Assembly: GCF_000775285.1 (NCBI RefSeq)
Contig: NZ_JJML01000001.1
Coordinates: 1-64,000 of the forward strand
DNA length: 64,000 nt
Origin: Neosynechococcus sphagnicola sy1
GTDB lineage: Bacteria; Cyanobacteriota; Cyanobacteriia; Neosynechococcales; Neosynechococcaceae
Direction of reading: 5' to 3'
Position 1 is the stretch's first letter; each line of letters starts with the position of its first letter. The notes beneath the pieces are model-generated. The model saw only the letters and a program-made list of their open reading frames with translations. It searched no databases and had not been told where the DNA came from. Both the position numbers and the translations under genes were made by a program. This document shows positions 1 to 10,411 of the stretch, piece after piece.

Positions 1-464
1 TGTTTGCCCGCATCGTAGCCCACCGATTGGCTCACTCCAGCGGCACTTTTGACACTTTGACTGTCGATAATCGCTTCCGACGGGCTGCGATGACGCTCCT
101 GTTCAATTCGGGTACACTCTCGCAATCGGTCGTGCATCCGCACCCAGGTTCCATCTTTGCGCCACTGACGAAAGTAGGTGTATACGGTTTGCCATGCCGG
201 AAAATCCCCTGGCAACCCTCGCCATCGCACTCCCTCCACCAAAACATAGAAAATGGCGTTCAGAACATCCCACATATCGACGCTACGAGGACGACCACCG
301 AATTTCGGCTCGGGTATCAAGTCGTTGAGTAGTTCAAATTGGGCTTGAGACAAATTACTGGGGTAAGCTTTACTCATGACGCTCTCTCAGTGCTGTGTAC
401 GACATATTCGCAGCTTACACTGAGTGAGCTTTTTTACTCACTAAACGACTTTTAAAACACCCTC
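1..464 (-). mobile_element. IS5-family insertion sequence, one end plus 5' half of transposase, cut by window edge
   Basis: A transposase reading frame starts with ATG at 377 on the minus strand and stays open to the window edge (about 125 residues). It begins MSKAYPSNLSQAQFELL, then a DUF4096-type N-terminal region, then IIDSQSVKSA, which carries the first acidic residue expected of the DDE catalytic triad. The element end is a terminal repeat reading GAGGGTGTTTTAAAAG inward from 464. The same end and leader reappear as a remnant near 40.5 kb, and the repeat is nearly identical to the ends of the MITE at 35.9 kb. The rest of the element lies outside the window, so I cannot tell whether it is intact. 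Confidence 0.85.
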
Positions 465-467
465 TTA

Positions 468-834
468 GGTGGGGAAGCTGTGGTCTTCGAAGCGAGCGAG
501 CCTGCTACTGAGCATCTCAGCGTTGCATCTCAGCGTTGTCTGGGTAGACCAGGGATTTATTGGAGCCAATTTTGCTCGGGTCGTCAACCAATTAACTGGG
601 GCTGAGGTTGAAGTGATTGGTCGTCATAGCGCTGAATTTGAGATTTTACCCAAACGATGGATGGTGGAGCGAACCTTTGCCTGGTGGAATTCCTGCCGAC
701 GTTTGAGTCAGGACTACGAAGTGTTGCCAGAGATGAGCCAGGCTATGTTTTATGGAGTGATGACGAGGCTAATGCTGCGTCGTTTAGCGAAATTACAAGA
801 GCAAACTTAATAATCATTTAGAGACAAGCTCTTA
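468..834 (+). mobile_element. IS5-family transposase C-terminal remnant
   Basis: An open frame from 469 to 810 encodes about 100 residues ending in a typical IS5-family C-terminus: [12 protein letters not shown] (second acidic residue of the triad) and [10 protein letters not shown] (the glutamate). The first 25 residues do not look like the family, so the upstream part has been lost or replaced where the neighbouring IS5 copy (ending at 464) sits. The right end, just after the stop, reads inward as TAAGAGCTTGTCTC, which differs from the end of the left copy. This is therefore a second, related element into which the first one inserted. It abuts a truncated tRNA gene. Confidence 0.75.
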
Positions 835-836
835 GC

Positions 837-884
837 TACCTCGTTCGGCACGAGGGGGCGCAGGTTCAGATCCTGTCATCCCGA
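837..884 (+). pseudogene. tRNA-Pro(CGG) 3' half, severed by an IS5-family element
   Basis: The anticodon arm (CCTCG, loop TTCGGCA, CGAGG), the T arm and the 3' acceptor strand CATCCCG plus discriminator A are present. The last 30 or so bases match the intact tRNA-Pro(TGG) at 50858 almost exactly, including the flanking ATTCTTA. The anticodon in the loop would be CGG. The 5' acceptor strand and D arm are missing and are replaced by the end of the IS5 remnant ending near 834. Position 37 is C where G is expected in a proline tRNA, which also fits decay. Confidence 0.65.
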
Positions 885-932
885 TTCTTAATCTGTGAGG
901 CTTGATCTAGCCAGCCCAATGCCTCGGGAATG

Positions 933-3073
933 CTAACTTTTGACAATGGCACCAAAGTCAGCCAGCATCCGAGCTTGATTTCGCAAAAGACCTAAGAGGT
1001 TGAGACGATTGCGCTTAATCGCCGGATCGGAGTCCATCACCAAAACACTATCGGGGCCATCAAAAAAGCTGCTGACGGTGGGGGCGATCGCCGTCAGGGC
1101 CGCCACTAGCTGCGAATAATCCCGTTGTCCCTGCATCTGGTGGCACAGTCGAATCAAGTCCTGGTAGAAAGCGTGCTCTGAAGCCTTCTGAAAATGACTT
1201 GGATCAACGACAAGGATTGGATCGAGTTGATCAGTGGCTAAATCTCCCTGGGTCGCCAACCGAGAGGAACGATTCACCGTTTCATAAATGTCACTGAGAC
1301 GACCATCCCGGCGAATCGTCTGTAAAAACTGGGCACGATCGCGGATATCCCCTAAATCCCGCAGCGATCGCTCCGTATACTCGGGATCATTGTCCCCCTG
1401 CACCGCGTTGATCAGGTCATAGTCAATGCCCTGTTCTTCCAACAAATTCCGCAGCCGCTGTCCGAAAAATTCCTGGAGCTGCTGCAACAGCGACTCAGGG
1501 TGCGCCTTGGGATAGACAGTGGTAAAAATGGCGATCGCTTGTTCTAACAATGCCTGTAGATCGAGGTTGAGATTGGCCGCCCAAATAATGTGGACGATGG
1601 CATTGGCAGCTCGACGCAGGGCAAAGGGATCAGACGACCCCGTAGGCACCAGCCCCAGACCAAAGATGCTGACGAGGGTATCCAGTCGATCGGCCAGAGC
1701 CACGACCTGACCCACCAGGGTTTGGGGCAATTGATCGATCGCTCCCTTGGGAAGGTAGTGTTCGCGAATGCCGATAGCCACGGCCGGATCTTCTCCACTC
1801 TGGAGGGCGTAATTTTCCCCCATGATCCCCTGGAGTTCGGGAAATTCCCCCACCATCTGGGTCACCAGATCTGCTTTACAGAGGCGGGCCGCCCGCAGCA
1901 TCGGGATACGAGCCGTAGCCGAGACGTGCAGTTGATCGGCAATTAGCCCGACTATTTGCTCAATCCGATCGACCTTCGCCCCCATAGAACCCAGGGCTTC
2001 CTGGAAGGTAACAGTTTCCAGTTGGGGCAGGTAACCCTCCAGCGATCGCCCACAATCCGCCTGATAGAAAAAACCGCCCATCCGCCAGTCGAGCCCGAAT
2101 CACCCGCTCATTCCCCGCGGCAATCACCGCTGCTTTTGCGGGATCTCCATTGGAAATGGTAATGAAATAGGGTAGCAGGTCAGTGGTTTGAGGCTGTTGC
2201 CACACGGGAAAGTAGCGCTGATGACTCACCATAGCGGTGGTAATCACCGCCGGGGGCAAGCTGAGAAATTCCGGATCAAACTTACCCACCACCGCCGTCG
2301 GCCACTCCACCAACTGCACCACTTCCTGAAGCAGATCGGGATAAATCTCAGCCCAGCCATTCACCTGTTGGGCGGCAGTCTGCACTTGTTGTTGAATTAA
2401 AGCTCGGCGGCGATCGGGATCAACCTCTACAAAGCTCTGTCGCAGCACTGTGCTGTAATCGGCTGCCTGGGCGATCGCCACGGGTTGGGGATGCAAGACC
2501 CGATGGCCTTGGGAAACCCGGCCACTCTCCAAGGTAATACTGCCATTGTGCAGGGTCAGGGGTAGGACTTCCCCCTCCAGCAACAACACCAACCAGTGAA
2601 TCGGACGGGAGAATTTCAAATCGCCATCCCCCCAGCGCATCATCCGGGGGGCTTCAATGCCCAGAATCCAGGACTGAGCTAGTTCCGTTAAAACTCTCCC
2701 CCGTCGGTCGCCCTGGAATCGTCTGCCTCAGGAAAACAAACTCCCCTTTATCCGTAGTGCGAATTTCCAGATCTTCGACCCGAGCTTGGCGCGATCGGGC
2801 AAAACCTGTCGCTGCCTTGGTGGGCTTGCCATCCTTGAAGGCGGCCTGCACCGCTGGCCCTTTGAACTCCGCTGCCTGATCCGATTGACGTTGGGGCAAC
2901 CCCTCAATGATCACTGCCAGACGGCGGGGGGTGCCATAGACCTTGATGGCCGTTGTCGGGAGATGGTGCTCCGCCAGACTTTGGGGAATCCGCGATCGCC
3001 ACTGCTCTAGGGCGGTATCTACAAATCTGGCTGGTAATTCTTCAGTCCCAACTTCAAGCAGGAAAGTCGCCAT
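933..3073 (-). CDS. glyS: glycyl-tRNA synthetase beta subunit, split by two single-base shifts
   Basis: Cytoplasmic tRNA charging: the beta chain of the tetrameric (alpha2beta2) glycyl-tRNA synthetase. The protein starts [17 protein letters not shown], the classic GlyS N-terminus, and continues through [20 protein letters not shown] and [14 protein letters not shown] to a C-terminal anticodon-binding-type domain. It is about 713 residues once repaired, normal for GlyS. The frame breaks twice: in a run of five C at about 2699-2703 and in a run of six A at about 2069-2074 (plus strand). Removing one base from each run restores a continuous family-like sequence. As a normally essential single-copy gene, it is probably intact in the organism and the shifts are sequence errors. 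Confidence 0.93.
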
Positions 3074-3213
3074 AGCAAATCGGTGTCAAGGGGAGTGGCG
3101 GAATCGTTAACCTCAACAGTTTACCGCGCCATCCAACCACCTGGTTTCATAGCGGACAATGGTCTCATGTGCAGCGCCTTCACCTGACGAGTGATCACGA
3201 GTCATCCCATCCT

Positions 3214-3988
3214 ATGCAGATTTATCGCCTCTCAGCTTTACAGGACAACTATATTTTCTTGCTCCATGACCCAGAGCAGCACATAGCAGCGGTGGTTGAC
3301 CCTGCGGTCGCCGATCCTGTTTTACAGCAACTCCTTCACCTCAAAGCCAATCTGGTTGCCATCTTCAACACTCACCACCACTCCGATCATGTGGGCGGCA
3401 ATCTGCGGCTGAGGCAGCAGTTTCCCCAGCTAGTAGTTTATGGCGGTGTTGAAGATCGGGGACGGATTCCAGGGCAACAGGTTTTTCTCCAAGCCGGCGA
3501 TCGGGTTCAGTTTGCCGATCGGGAGGCTGAAGTACTGTTTATTCCAGGACATACCCGCGCCCATATTGCCTATTACTTTCCCCCCCGCAACAACCTATGG
3601 AACTGGAGAATTATTCTGTGGCGATACCTTGTTTGCAGGGGGCTGTGGGCGATTATTTGAAGGCACACCGACTCAAATGATGACATCCTTGAGTCAAATT
3701 CGGGCGTTGCCAGATCAGACCCGAATTTGGTGCGCCCACGAGTACACCTTAAATAACCTCAAGTTTGCCCTCACCGTGGATGGTAATAACCTGGATCTCC
3801 AGACTCGATGGGCACAAACGCAACAGCTACGCGATCGCGGAGAAGCGACGATTCCCTCCAGCTTAGGGGTGGAGAAGCAGACCAACCCATTTCTGCGCTG
3901 GGATCAATCTGCCTTACAACAGATCACGAAAAGCCATGATCCGATTCAGACCTTTGCTCGATTGCGGGGCATGAAGGATCGATTTTAG
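3214..3988 (+). CDS. gloB: hydroxyacylglutathione hydrolase (glyoxalase II), one single-base shift
   Basis: Metallo-beta-lactamase-fold thioesterase that hydrolyses S-lactoylglutathione in methylglyoxal detoxification. The binuclear metal motif [11 protein letters not shown] is at about residues 54-64, followed by [11 protein letters not shown] and then [17 protein letters not shown] and WCAHEYT, the standard GloB order. The start is the ATG at 3214 ([13 protein letters not shown]). The frame changes inside a run of seven C just after 3577; with six C the protein is about 257 residues, the usual length. It is divergent from glyS. Confidence 0.9.
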
Positions 3989-4181
3989 CGATCGCAGGAA
4001 CAGCCGATGTGATGATCACCTCTCCGATGGGCAATAGGCAGCCCCTCAAGATCCCAATTCAGCCGTTAGTGCTCTGTCAACCTTGAGTTGATGGAACAAG
4101 CGTTTTAAGGAAGTTATCTAAGGAAGTTATCTGTTGAGGGTTTTCACCCCCTGAAAAAAAACTTGACAGACCAGGAGGGAA

Positions 4182-4862
4182 TTAGGCTTCGTAGGGAGTC
4201 CCCACCCGATCGACACAGACATTCGCTGCCAGGGGCAACCGACCTGGATTGTGGCGAGCCTCGGCGGCATAGCCAACCGGCACCAGTACTGCGATTGCTA
4301 GGTCGAGATCTGCGGTGGCTCCAATCACCTCTTTGACCTTAGCTTCTACCCAGCCATTCATAAAGCAGGTCGAGAGCCCCAGACTTTCAGCTGCAAGAAC
4401 CAAATGGGTGGCGGCAATCATGGCATCTTTGATCGCATACTCCCGCGATTGCTCGGCCAGGGTTGTATAAAACTGGGGAATGGCTGTTTTAAAATAGTCC
4501 ACGGTGGTCTCCGTCCAAGCCCCCGTTGCTCGACCTTGCTGATAAATCGGGGTCAGGTCTTTGCGCCAAGCCGCTGCATCGGCAGCAAAGACAAAAGTAA
4601 CTGGCGCTTGTAAAATTTGCGTCTGTCCCCAGGCGGCGGCTGACAGACCGGCCTTCTGTGTCTCGTCTTGCACGAGAATAATCCGCCAGTCCTGAAGGTT
4701 ATAGCTACTGGGTGCCGAGATCGTCAATTCCAACAGCTGCTTCAGTAATTCTGGCTCTAGGGGATCTGGCTTGAAGCTTTTAATCGCTCGCCGCTGGGCG
4801 ATCGCGGTGGGGACATCTAGGGGGTGTTCGATCAAGTTACGAGGCTGTGATCCTAAGTTCAT
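4182..4862 (-). CDS. nitroreductase family FMN oxidoreductase
   Basis: 226-residue protein of the nitroreductase fold: an N-terminal AIAQRRAIKSFKPDP segment for FMN phosphate contact, SAPSSYNLQDWRIILV, and a C-terminal AIAVLVPVGYA segment. These enzymes reduce nitro compounds, quinones or flavins with NAD(P)H; the substrate cannot be told from sequence. The gene is transcribed divergently from an ArsR-type regulator starting at 4997, with about 130 bp between them, so that regulator probably controls it. The upstream intergenic DNA from gloB contains a 13-bp tandem repeat (TAAGGAAGTTATC) near 4106-4131. Confidence 0.85.
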   Translation of the reverse strand: MNLGSQPRNLIEHPLDVPTAIAQRRAIKSFKPDPLEPELLKQLLELTISAPSSYNLQDWRIILVQDETQKAGLSAAAWGQTQILQAPVTFVFAADAAAWRKDLTPIYQQGRATGAWTETTVDYFKTAIPQFYTTLAEQSREYAIKDAMIAATHLVLAAESLGLSTCFMNGWVEAKVKEVIGATADLDLAIAVLVPVGYAAEARHNPGRLPLAANVCVDRVGTPYEA

Positions 4863-4996
4863 GAGATCCTCCGATGATGAATGAGATCAAGGCTGCGGAC
4901 AACATCCCAGACGGCAACTTGCCGGACTACATTAATTCCTTAGTTCAAAGAAATCGAACAACAAAACTATAGTACGAGCCATGCAATAATGCAACC

Positions 4997-5320
4997 ATGC
5001 GGCTTTTCTATCATCCCCACCCCCATGATCTTTCCCTCGCCAGTGTGTTGTATGCCCTGGGAGATCCGGTGCGCTTAGAGATTGTGCGGTTACTAGCAAC
5101 TCAGGGTGAGCAGCCCTGTGCCGCCTTTGACTTCGCGATCGCAAAATCCACCATGTCCCACCACTTCAGAGTCCTGCGAGAAGCCGGAGTCCTGCGCTGT
5201 CGTAAGGAAGGAACTCAGCACCTCAATTCCCTGCGGCGGCAAGACCTTGATCAGCGCTTCCCTGGGCTGCTGGATGCGGTTTTGCAATCGGCGACCCCCC
5301 GCCGCGATCCCCAACCCTAA
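4997..5320 (+). CDS. ArsR-family winged-helix repressor
   Basis: 107 residues with an ArsR/SmtB winged helix: LGDPVRLEIVRLLA at helix 1-2, then the recognition-helix region IAKSTMSHHFRVLREAGVL and wing RKEGTQHLNSL. There is a single cysteine near residue 36 and no clear metal-site motif, so a metal sensor is not indicated. Helix-turn-helix proteins of this type commonly repress an adjacent divergent oxidoreductase, here the nitroreductase at 4182-4862. The ligand is unknown. Confidence 0.85.
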   Translation: MRLFYHPHPHDLSLASVLYALGDPVRLEIVRLLATQGEQPCAAFDFAIAKSTMSHHFRVLREAGVLRCRKEGTQHLNSLRRQDLDQRFPGLLDAVLQSATPRRDPQP

Positions 5321-5388
5321 CTATTTAGGGGGTAGCTGCATATGGTACGATGGATCGTCTGACTTGGTTTTGGGAAGTAAGAAGCGTC

Positions 5389-5853
5389 ATGGCGAAGCGT
5401 GTTCAATTAGTCTTAAGTCGGGATGTCAACAAGCTCGGTCGTGCGGGTGATTTAGTTGACGTTGCTCCTGGCTATGCCCGGAATTATTTACTGCCCCAGG
5501 GCATGGGGGTAACCGCCACTCCTGGCATTCTGCGGCAGGTAGAGCGGCGGCGTGAAATCGAGCGGCAAAGGCTTTTAGAAGAGAAGCAGCAGGCACTGGC
5601 TGTGAAGGCCAAGCTGGAAGCTGTGAGACAGTTCACGGTAAGTAAGCAAGTCGGTGAGAAAGAGGCCATTTTTGGCACGGTTACCGATCGAGAAGTAGCC
5701 GCGGTGATTCTAGCTGTCGCGGGTCAAGAGATTGATCGACGTGGCATCACCCTCCCCGACGTTCATCAGTTGGGAACTTACAAGGCTGAGATTAAGCTGC
5801 ATCCCGAAGTGACGATTGTGGTCGATATCGAAGTGATTGCAGCCACTGAATAA
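5389..5853 (+). CDS. rplI: 50S ribosomal protein L9
   Basis: 154 residues beginning [20 protein letters not shown], followed by the L9 N-domain signature [14 protein letters not shown], a long charged connecting helix rich in Arg and Glu (about residues 50-80), and the C-terminal domain with [14 protein letters not shown]9 binds 23S rRNA at the base of the L1 stalk. I chose the ATG at 5389 over the in-frame ATG at 5350 because homology starts at MAKRV. It lies 145 bp upstream of dnaB, the common bacterial rplI-dnaB arrangement. Confidence 0.95.
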   Translation: MAKRVQLVLSRDVNKLGRAGDLVDVAPGYARNYLLPQGMGVTATPGILRQVERRREIERQRLLEEKQQALAVKAKLEAVRQFTVSKQVGEKEAIFGTVTDREVAAVILAVAGQEIDRRGITLPDVHQLGTYKAEIKLHPEVTIVVDIEVIAATE

Positions 5854-5998
5854 CAACGGCTGATGTGCAGTTAGCTCAGGACAGGATAGGTGATCAGAAC
5901 TCACAGGCCATTGATAACCCAAGATGAACCCAGATAACGCTTGTAGACCCTGGCTTACAATTAGCGCTATCGTCCCTCGCTAACCCGCTATTGCCATT

Positions 5999-7351
5999 GT
6001 GGTTCAAGAACTCAACTTTCAAGCGCTTAGCGATCGCCTCCCCCCTCAGAACATTGATGCTGAGGAGTCTATTTTGGGAGGCATTTTGCTAGATCCAGAG
6101 GCCATCAGTCGAGTGATTGATGGTCTTCAGCCCGAAGCCTTTTATTTGACCATTCATCAAGAAATTTATCGGGCAGCCCTGACGCTCCATAACCTTGGGC
6201 GACCGACGGATTTAATGGGTGTTGGCACATGGTTACAAGACCACAAGCTCCTAGAAAGGGTGGGTGGTCAGAATAAACTGGCTCAACTGGTCGATCGCAC
6301 CGTCAGCGCGGTCAATATCGACCAATATGCGGCCTTGGTAATGGACAAATACCTGCGCCGGAAGCTGATTACGGTAGGGACAGAAATTGGGCAGTTGGCC
6401 TATGAGTTAAACACCGATCTAGAAAAAGTGCTAGATCAGGCGGAACAGAAGGTGTTTAACATTACCCAATCCCGCCCCCAGCAAGGCCTGACCGCAACCT
6501 CGGTGATTCTTGATGCCACCTTCAATGATATTGAGAATCGCTCTTTGGGCATGGTGCTGCCGGGTCTGTCCTGTGGTTTCTATGATCTCGATGCCATGAC
6601 CCAGGGCTTTCAACGATCGGATCTGATCATTGTTGCCGGTCGTCCATCCATGGGGAAAACCTCCTTCTCCCTAATTGTGGCGCGTAACATTGCGCTCTCT
6701 CACAAACTACCCGTTGCCGTCTTTAGCTTAGAAATGTCGAAGGAGCAACTGGTCCAACGCCTGCTTTCCAGCGAATCGCAGATTGAAAGTGGGCGACTGC
6801 GAGCCGGACGCATTAGTCAGCAGGAATGGGAACCCTTGGGTCATGCCATCAATAGTCTTTCCCAACTGGTAATTTTTATTGATGACACCCCCAACATCAC
6901 CGTGACTGAAATGCGCTCTAAAGCCCGACGCCTCCAGGCTGAACAGGGGGGGAAGTTAGGCCTGGTGATGGTGGACTACCTACAACTGATGGAAGGCAGT
7001 AGTGATAACCGGGTTCAGGAGTTGTCGAAGGTCACCCGGGGCTTAAAAGCCCTGGCGCGTGAACTTGATGTGCCAATTATTGCCCTCTCTCAGTTGAGTC
7101 GGGGAGTCGAGTCGCGGACAAATAAGCGCCCAATGATGTCGGATTTGCGGGAAAGTGGCTCCATTGAGCAGGATGCTGATCTGGTGGTGATGCTGTATCG
7201 GGACGAATATTACAATCCGGATACCCCTGATCGCGGGATTGCTGAGGTGATCATCACCAAGCACCGGAATGGCCCTACGGGAACGGTGAAGCTGCTGTTT
7301 GAACCTCAATTCACCCGCTTTCGCAATCTGGCCTCTCCTGGTCGAACGTAA
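5999..7351 (+). CDS. dnaB: replicative DNA helicase DnaB
   Basis: 450 residues starting with GTG at 5999. The N-terminal primase-interacting domain (PPQNIDAEESILGGIL) is followed by a RecA-like ATPase domain with Walker A GRPSMGKTSF near residue 213, VFSLEMSKEQL, Walker B-like GLVMVDYLQLM, and the arginine-finger region near ITKHRNGPTGTV. It unwinds DNA at the replication fork as a hexamer. Many cyanobacterial dnaB genes carry an intein at the P-loop or in motif H4; none is present here, as the sequence is continuous through both regions. Confidence 0.96.
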   Translation: MVQELNFQALSDRLPPQNIDAEESILGGILLDPEAISRVIDGLQPEAFYLTIHQEIYRAALTLHNLGRPTDLMGVGTWLQDHKLLERVGGQNKLAQLVDRTVSAVNIDQYAALVMDKYLRRKLITVGTEIGQLAYELNTDLEKVLDQAEQKVFNITQSRPQQGLTATSVILDATFNDIENRSLGMVLPGLSCGFYDLDAMTQGFQRSDLIIVAGRPSMGKTSFSLIVARNIALSHKLPVAVFSLEMSKEQLVQRLLSSESQIESGRLRAGRISQQEWEPLGHAINSLSQLVIFIDDTPNITVTEMRSKARRLQAEQGGKLGLVMVDYLQLMEGSSDNRVQELSKVTRGLKALARELDVPIIALSQLSRGVESRTNKRPMMSDLRESGSIEQDADLVVMLYRDEYYNPDTPDRGIAEVIITKHRNGPTGTVKLLFEPQFTRFRNLASPGRT

Positions 7352-7415
7352 GGAGTCATGTCGAATGCTCCGTGATCTGATGCATCTTCAGGCCAACGTG
7401 TGACACTTAAAACAC

Positions 7416-9203
7416 CTAGGGGATTGCAGGAGCTTCCTGGGCATAGATGGCTCCCTCCGCAGGCCGCCCCCAACAAATTTGCTCTTTTTGATAGATCGCC
7501 ATCCCTGGTTTTGCGCCTTTGGGTTTAAAAACATATCGGGGCTGGGTATAGACAACCGGAACCTGCTGACTCTGGCGGGCGCGGCTGTAGTAAGCAGCGA
7601 GATCAGCCACAACTTGCAGATCGGTTTCCTCGGCAATTCTTCCAGGTGGGAGGCGCAGCAACACATGACTGCCCGGTATTTCCTGGGTATGAAACCAGAG
7701 ATCGTAATCACCTGCTAGGCGAAAGGTGAGGTGATCATTCTGGCGATTATTACGCCCCACAAGCACTTCAAACCCACTGGGCGTTTGATAGCGATGGGGG
7801 AGACTGCCGTCGATGTCAGCAGCACGATTTTCAGAGAGCGTTTTTTGACCATCGCTCCGGTTCGTGTAGTTGTCAGCTTCTAAATAACCCTGCTGCACCA
7901 GTTCTGCGCGAATTTCCTGCAACGCCCATAGATCGCTGACCTGTTGGTACTGTTCCAGTTGAGTGAGGGCTACTTCTACCTGTTGTAGATAGGCAATGTC
8001 TGTCTGCACCTGCTGTAACAGCGGTTCCACCGCCACCCGCGCCCGTTTGAGCTTTTGATGTTGTTTATAGAGCCACTGGGCATTTTGCACTGCATTTTTC
8101 TCTGGGTTGAGGGGGATGATCATGGGTTCACCCGTTGTGAAATCGGGAAGGGCGATCGCCCGCAGTCCCGGTTGCCAGTGCTGGAGATGGGCCATCAATA
8201 AATCAGCCCAGTGACGCCATGCCTCCGCTTGGGCGGATTGCTGGAGCCGGATCTCGAAAGTCGCCGCCTTTTGCTGGAGTTTGCCCAGGACATGACTGAC
8301 CTTTTGAAAGAGTTGATGCCGGAGTTGTTGAAAGTCCTGTCGATGGAGCTGATTGCTGTAATAACGGTTAAGCAGTTCCTGGATAGTCTCACTCGGTACC
8401 ATCTCTCCCCAACCCAAAACCGTATAACCCTGAGCTGTCCATCCCGGTTGAAACTTATGGGTTATCAAGATGTCAAGCCAAGCTTGCCACCGCTGATACA
8501 ACCGCTGCCAGTCGGCTGCATTCAAGCTTGCTGTGGATCGCTCTAGTTGCAATTCAGCGGTTTGTACCAGGGAGGCCACCAAGACCTTACTCAGGCCGCG
8601 ATAACTCTTGAGCAGGCTGGGTGCCAAAGCTCCTGGAATCAGACTGATGCGATCTTGCCAGGATGCCAGGGACTCGGTGGGGGTGGGGATGGCATCGGTG
8701 AGAGCCGGAGGAGCCTCATAGGGTTGACCCGTTTGAATCGGACGGATACTCGATTGTTGGGGATTGACCTGGTGAGCAGCAGTAATAATCAGTTGATCCG
8801 CATTCGTAAGCACAAGGTTGCTGTACTTGCCCATGATTTCAATGTACAGATGCCAGAGAGCTGGTTCGTCCGGACGGTGGGCAAACTGGAGATCAAAGAC
8901 GCGCTCCCAGGGGGCGATCGCGTCGAGAGATATCAAAGCCAACCCCTGTAACTGATGACGTAGTTGCTGACTAAAGGTAAAGGTATCGGGGGCACGGGGG
9001 GGCGGATCGGCCATACAGATGCGAGCAGCCTGGGGATGCCAGGACAGGGTCAGCCAACCCCGACGGTTCAGGGTACGGAGAGCCAAGCATACGGTGTGGC
9101 GATCGCGCTGGCACACTTGTTCTAAACGAGCCGGAAGCCAATCGGTTTGGAGTTCCCAACAGGCTGCTGCTAGGGTTGTATAGTCCACAGGTTGCATCGC
9201 CAA
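7416..9203 (-). CDS. rqcH: NFACT/Rqc2 family protein (RqcH)
   Basis: 595-residue protein starting MAMQPVDYTTLAAACWELQ. The N-terminal NFACT-N domain is followed by a central coiled coil (about residues 340-460, rich in Gln, Leu and Lys) and an NFACT-R domain at the C-terminus with GFEVLVGRNNRQNDHLTFR and WFHTQEIPGSHVLLR. In bacteria this family binds stalled 50S subunits and adds C-terminal alanine tails in ribosome quality control. Its start lies 90 bp from the divergent remA gene. The gene symbol rests on family membership; older annotations call this a fibronectin-binding protein. Confidence 0.85.
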   Translation of the reverse strand: MAMQPVDYTTLAAACWELQTDWLPARLEQVCQRDRHTVCLALRTLNRRGWLTLSWHPQAARICMADPPPRAPDTFTFSQQLRHQLQGLALISLDAIAPWERVFDLQFAHRPDEPALWHLYIEIMGKYSNLVLTNADQLIITAAHQVNPQQSSIRPIQTGQPYEAPPALTDAIPTPTESLASWQDRISLIPGALAPSLLKSYRGLSKVLVASLVQTAELQLERSTASLNAADWQRLYQRWQAWLDILITHKFQPGWTAQGYTVLGWGEMVPSETIQELLNRYYSNQLHRQDFQQLRHQLFQKVSHVLGKLQQKAATFEIRLQQSAQAEAWRHWADLLMAHLQHWQPGLRAIALPDFTTGEPMIIPLNPEKNAVQNAQWLYKQHQKLKRARVAVEPLLQQVQTDIAYLQQVEVALTQLEQYQQVSDLWALQEIRAELVQQGYLEADNYTNRSDGQKTLSENRAADIDGSLPHRYQTPSGFEVLVGRNNRQNDHLTFRLAGDYDLWFHTQEIPGSHVLLRLPPGRIAEETDLQVVADLAAYYSRARQSQQVPVVYTQPRYVFKPKGAKPGMAIYQKEQICWGRPAEGAIYAQEAPAIP

Positions 9204-9292
9204 GACCCCAGAGGCACATCAGATCCAGAATAGTCGGTCAGCGGCTGCGCTTGGGGGATGGTATTCCCTGATCACGAGGATGGAAACAGCAC

Positions 9293-9565
9293 ATGTCCGA
9301 TGGTATCAAATTGATCAACATTGGCTTTGGGAATATTGTTGCCGCCAATCGGGTGATTGCCATCGTTAGCCCCGATTCCGCCCCGATTCGACGGATTGTG
9401 ACCGATGCCCGCGATCGCGGGCAGTTGGTTGATGCCACCTACGGTCGCCGCACTCGGGCGGTGATCATCACCGACTCCAGTCATGTGATTCTCTCTGCGA
9501 TCCAGCCAGAAACCGTCGCCCATCGCTTTATGTCTAACCGGGATGGCCATGGCGAGGAGACCTAA
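9293..9565 (+). CDS. remA: RemA-like DNA-binding regulator (DUF370)
   Basis: 90 residues with the conserved DUF370 core: [20 protein letters not shown] and [16 protein letters not shown]. In Bacillus, RemA activates matrix genes and forms ring-like oligomers that wrap DNA; in cyanobacteria the family is conserved next to gmk, as here (43 bp upstream), and its role is less clear. The start is ATG 9293. A polycistronic remA-gmk transcript is likely from the spacing. Confidence 0.88.
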   Translation: MSDGIKLINIGFGNIVAANRVIAIVSPDSAPIRRIVTDARDRGQLVDATYGRRTRAVIITDSSHVILSAIQPETVAHRFMSNRDGHGEET

Positions 9566-9607
9566 TGCCTTTATGATCTGAGCAGTAGGGCTTGGAAGGG
9601 CATCATC

Positions 9608-10204
9608 GTGAGTCAGCAACCCGGCAAATTGATTGTCTTGACAGGGCCAAGTGGGGTTGGGAAGGGAACGCTACTGAAACTGCTACTCCAGCGTCACCCC
9701 GAGGTTTATCTGTCGATTTCAGCCACCACCCGCCCCCCGCGTCCCCATGAGATCGATGGGCAGCATTATTACTTTGTCAGCCACGAGCAGTTTAAGCAGA
9801 TGGTTGCCCAAGGGGATCTACTGGAGTGGGCCGAATTTGCTGGCAATTGCTATGGCACCCCTCGCTTACCCGTGGAACAGCGGATTCAGCAGGGACAGTG
9901 GGTGATTCTGGAAATCGAACTCCAGGGAGCACGACAAATTCAACAAACCTTTCCGGAAGCCCTAAGAGTCTTTATTTTGCCCCCTTCCTTAGCAGAGCTA
10001 GAAAAACGCATTCGCGATCGCGCCCAGGATAGTGAAGCCGCCATTATCCGCCGTCTGCAACGAGCAGCGGAAGAAATTGCCGCCGCCGATGAGTTCGATC
10101 TGCAAGTGGTGAATGATCAGCTCCAAACCACCCTGACTTGGTTGGAAGCGGCATTGTTTTTGTCCCAGGAGACTGCCAGTAGGCTCCCAACCTCTCGACG
10201 CTGA
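9608..10204 (+). CDS. gmk: guanylate kinase
   Basis: 198 residues from a GTG start at 9608. The P-loop [10 protein letters not shown] is at about residues 12-21, followed by the GMP-binding STTRPPRP-like segment (here [11 protein letters not shown]), [22 protein letters not shown], and the lid [16 protein letters not shown]. The enzyme phosphorylates GMP to GDP in nucleotide salvage. The C-terminus ends after a short tail common in cyanobacterial forms. Confidence 0.95.
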   Translation: MSQQPGKLIVLTGPSGVGKGTLLKLLLQRHPEVYLSISATTRPPRPHEIDGQHYYFVSHEQFKQMVAQGDLLEWAEFAGNCYGTPRLPVEQRIQQGQWVILEIELQGARQIQQTFPEALRVFILPPSLAELEKRIRDRAQDSEAAIIRRLQRAAEEIAAADEFDLQVVNDQLQTTLTWLEAALFLSQETASRLPTSRR

Positions 10205-10411
10205 TCTCAAATTCCTATAGGGACATCGCATCCAGCCTCCTGAGAGCCTGGGTTTGTTACTTACCGATACATTTTCTGTAAAATTTGGTTTCTTTTCCAC
10301 AGAGCGCAGAATCCGTCTGTTAGTCTTTTACAAAATTAGCAATTGATTTGCTCTCAGCAGCTATTACTTTCCCACAGGGGTTGCTATCTAGGGGGTTTGA
10401 AGCACCCAGCT

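Noticed and set aside
4106-4131. 13-bp direct repeat as an operator of the nitroreductase gene
   Set aside because: It lies downstream of that gene's stop codon, between convergent genes, so an operator role is unlikely.
5999-7351. Intein in dnaB
   Set aside because: Cyanobacterial dnaB often carries one, but the protein is 450 residues and continuous through the P-loop and later motifs; no insertion is present.
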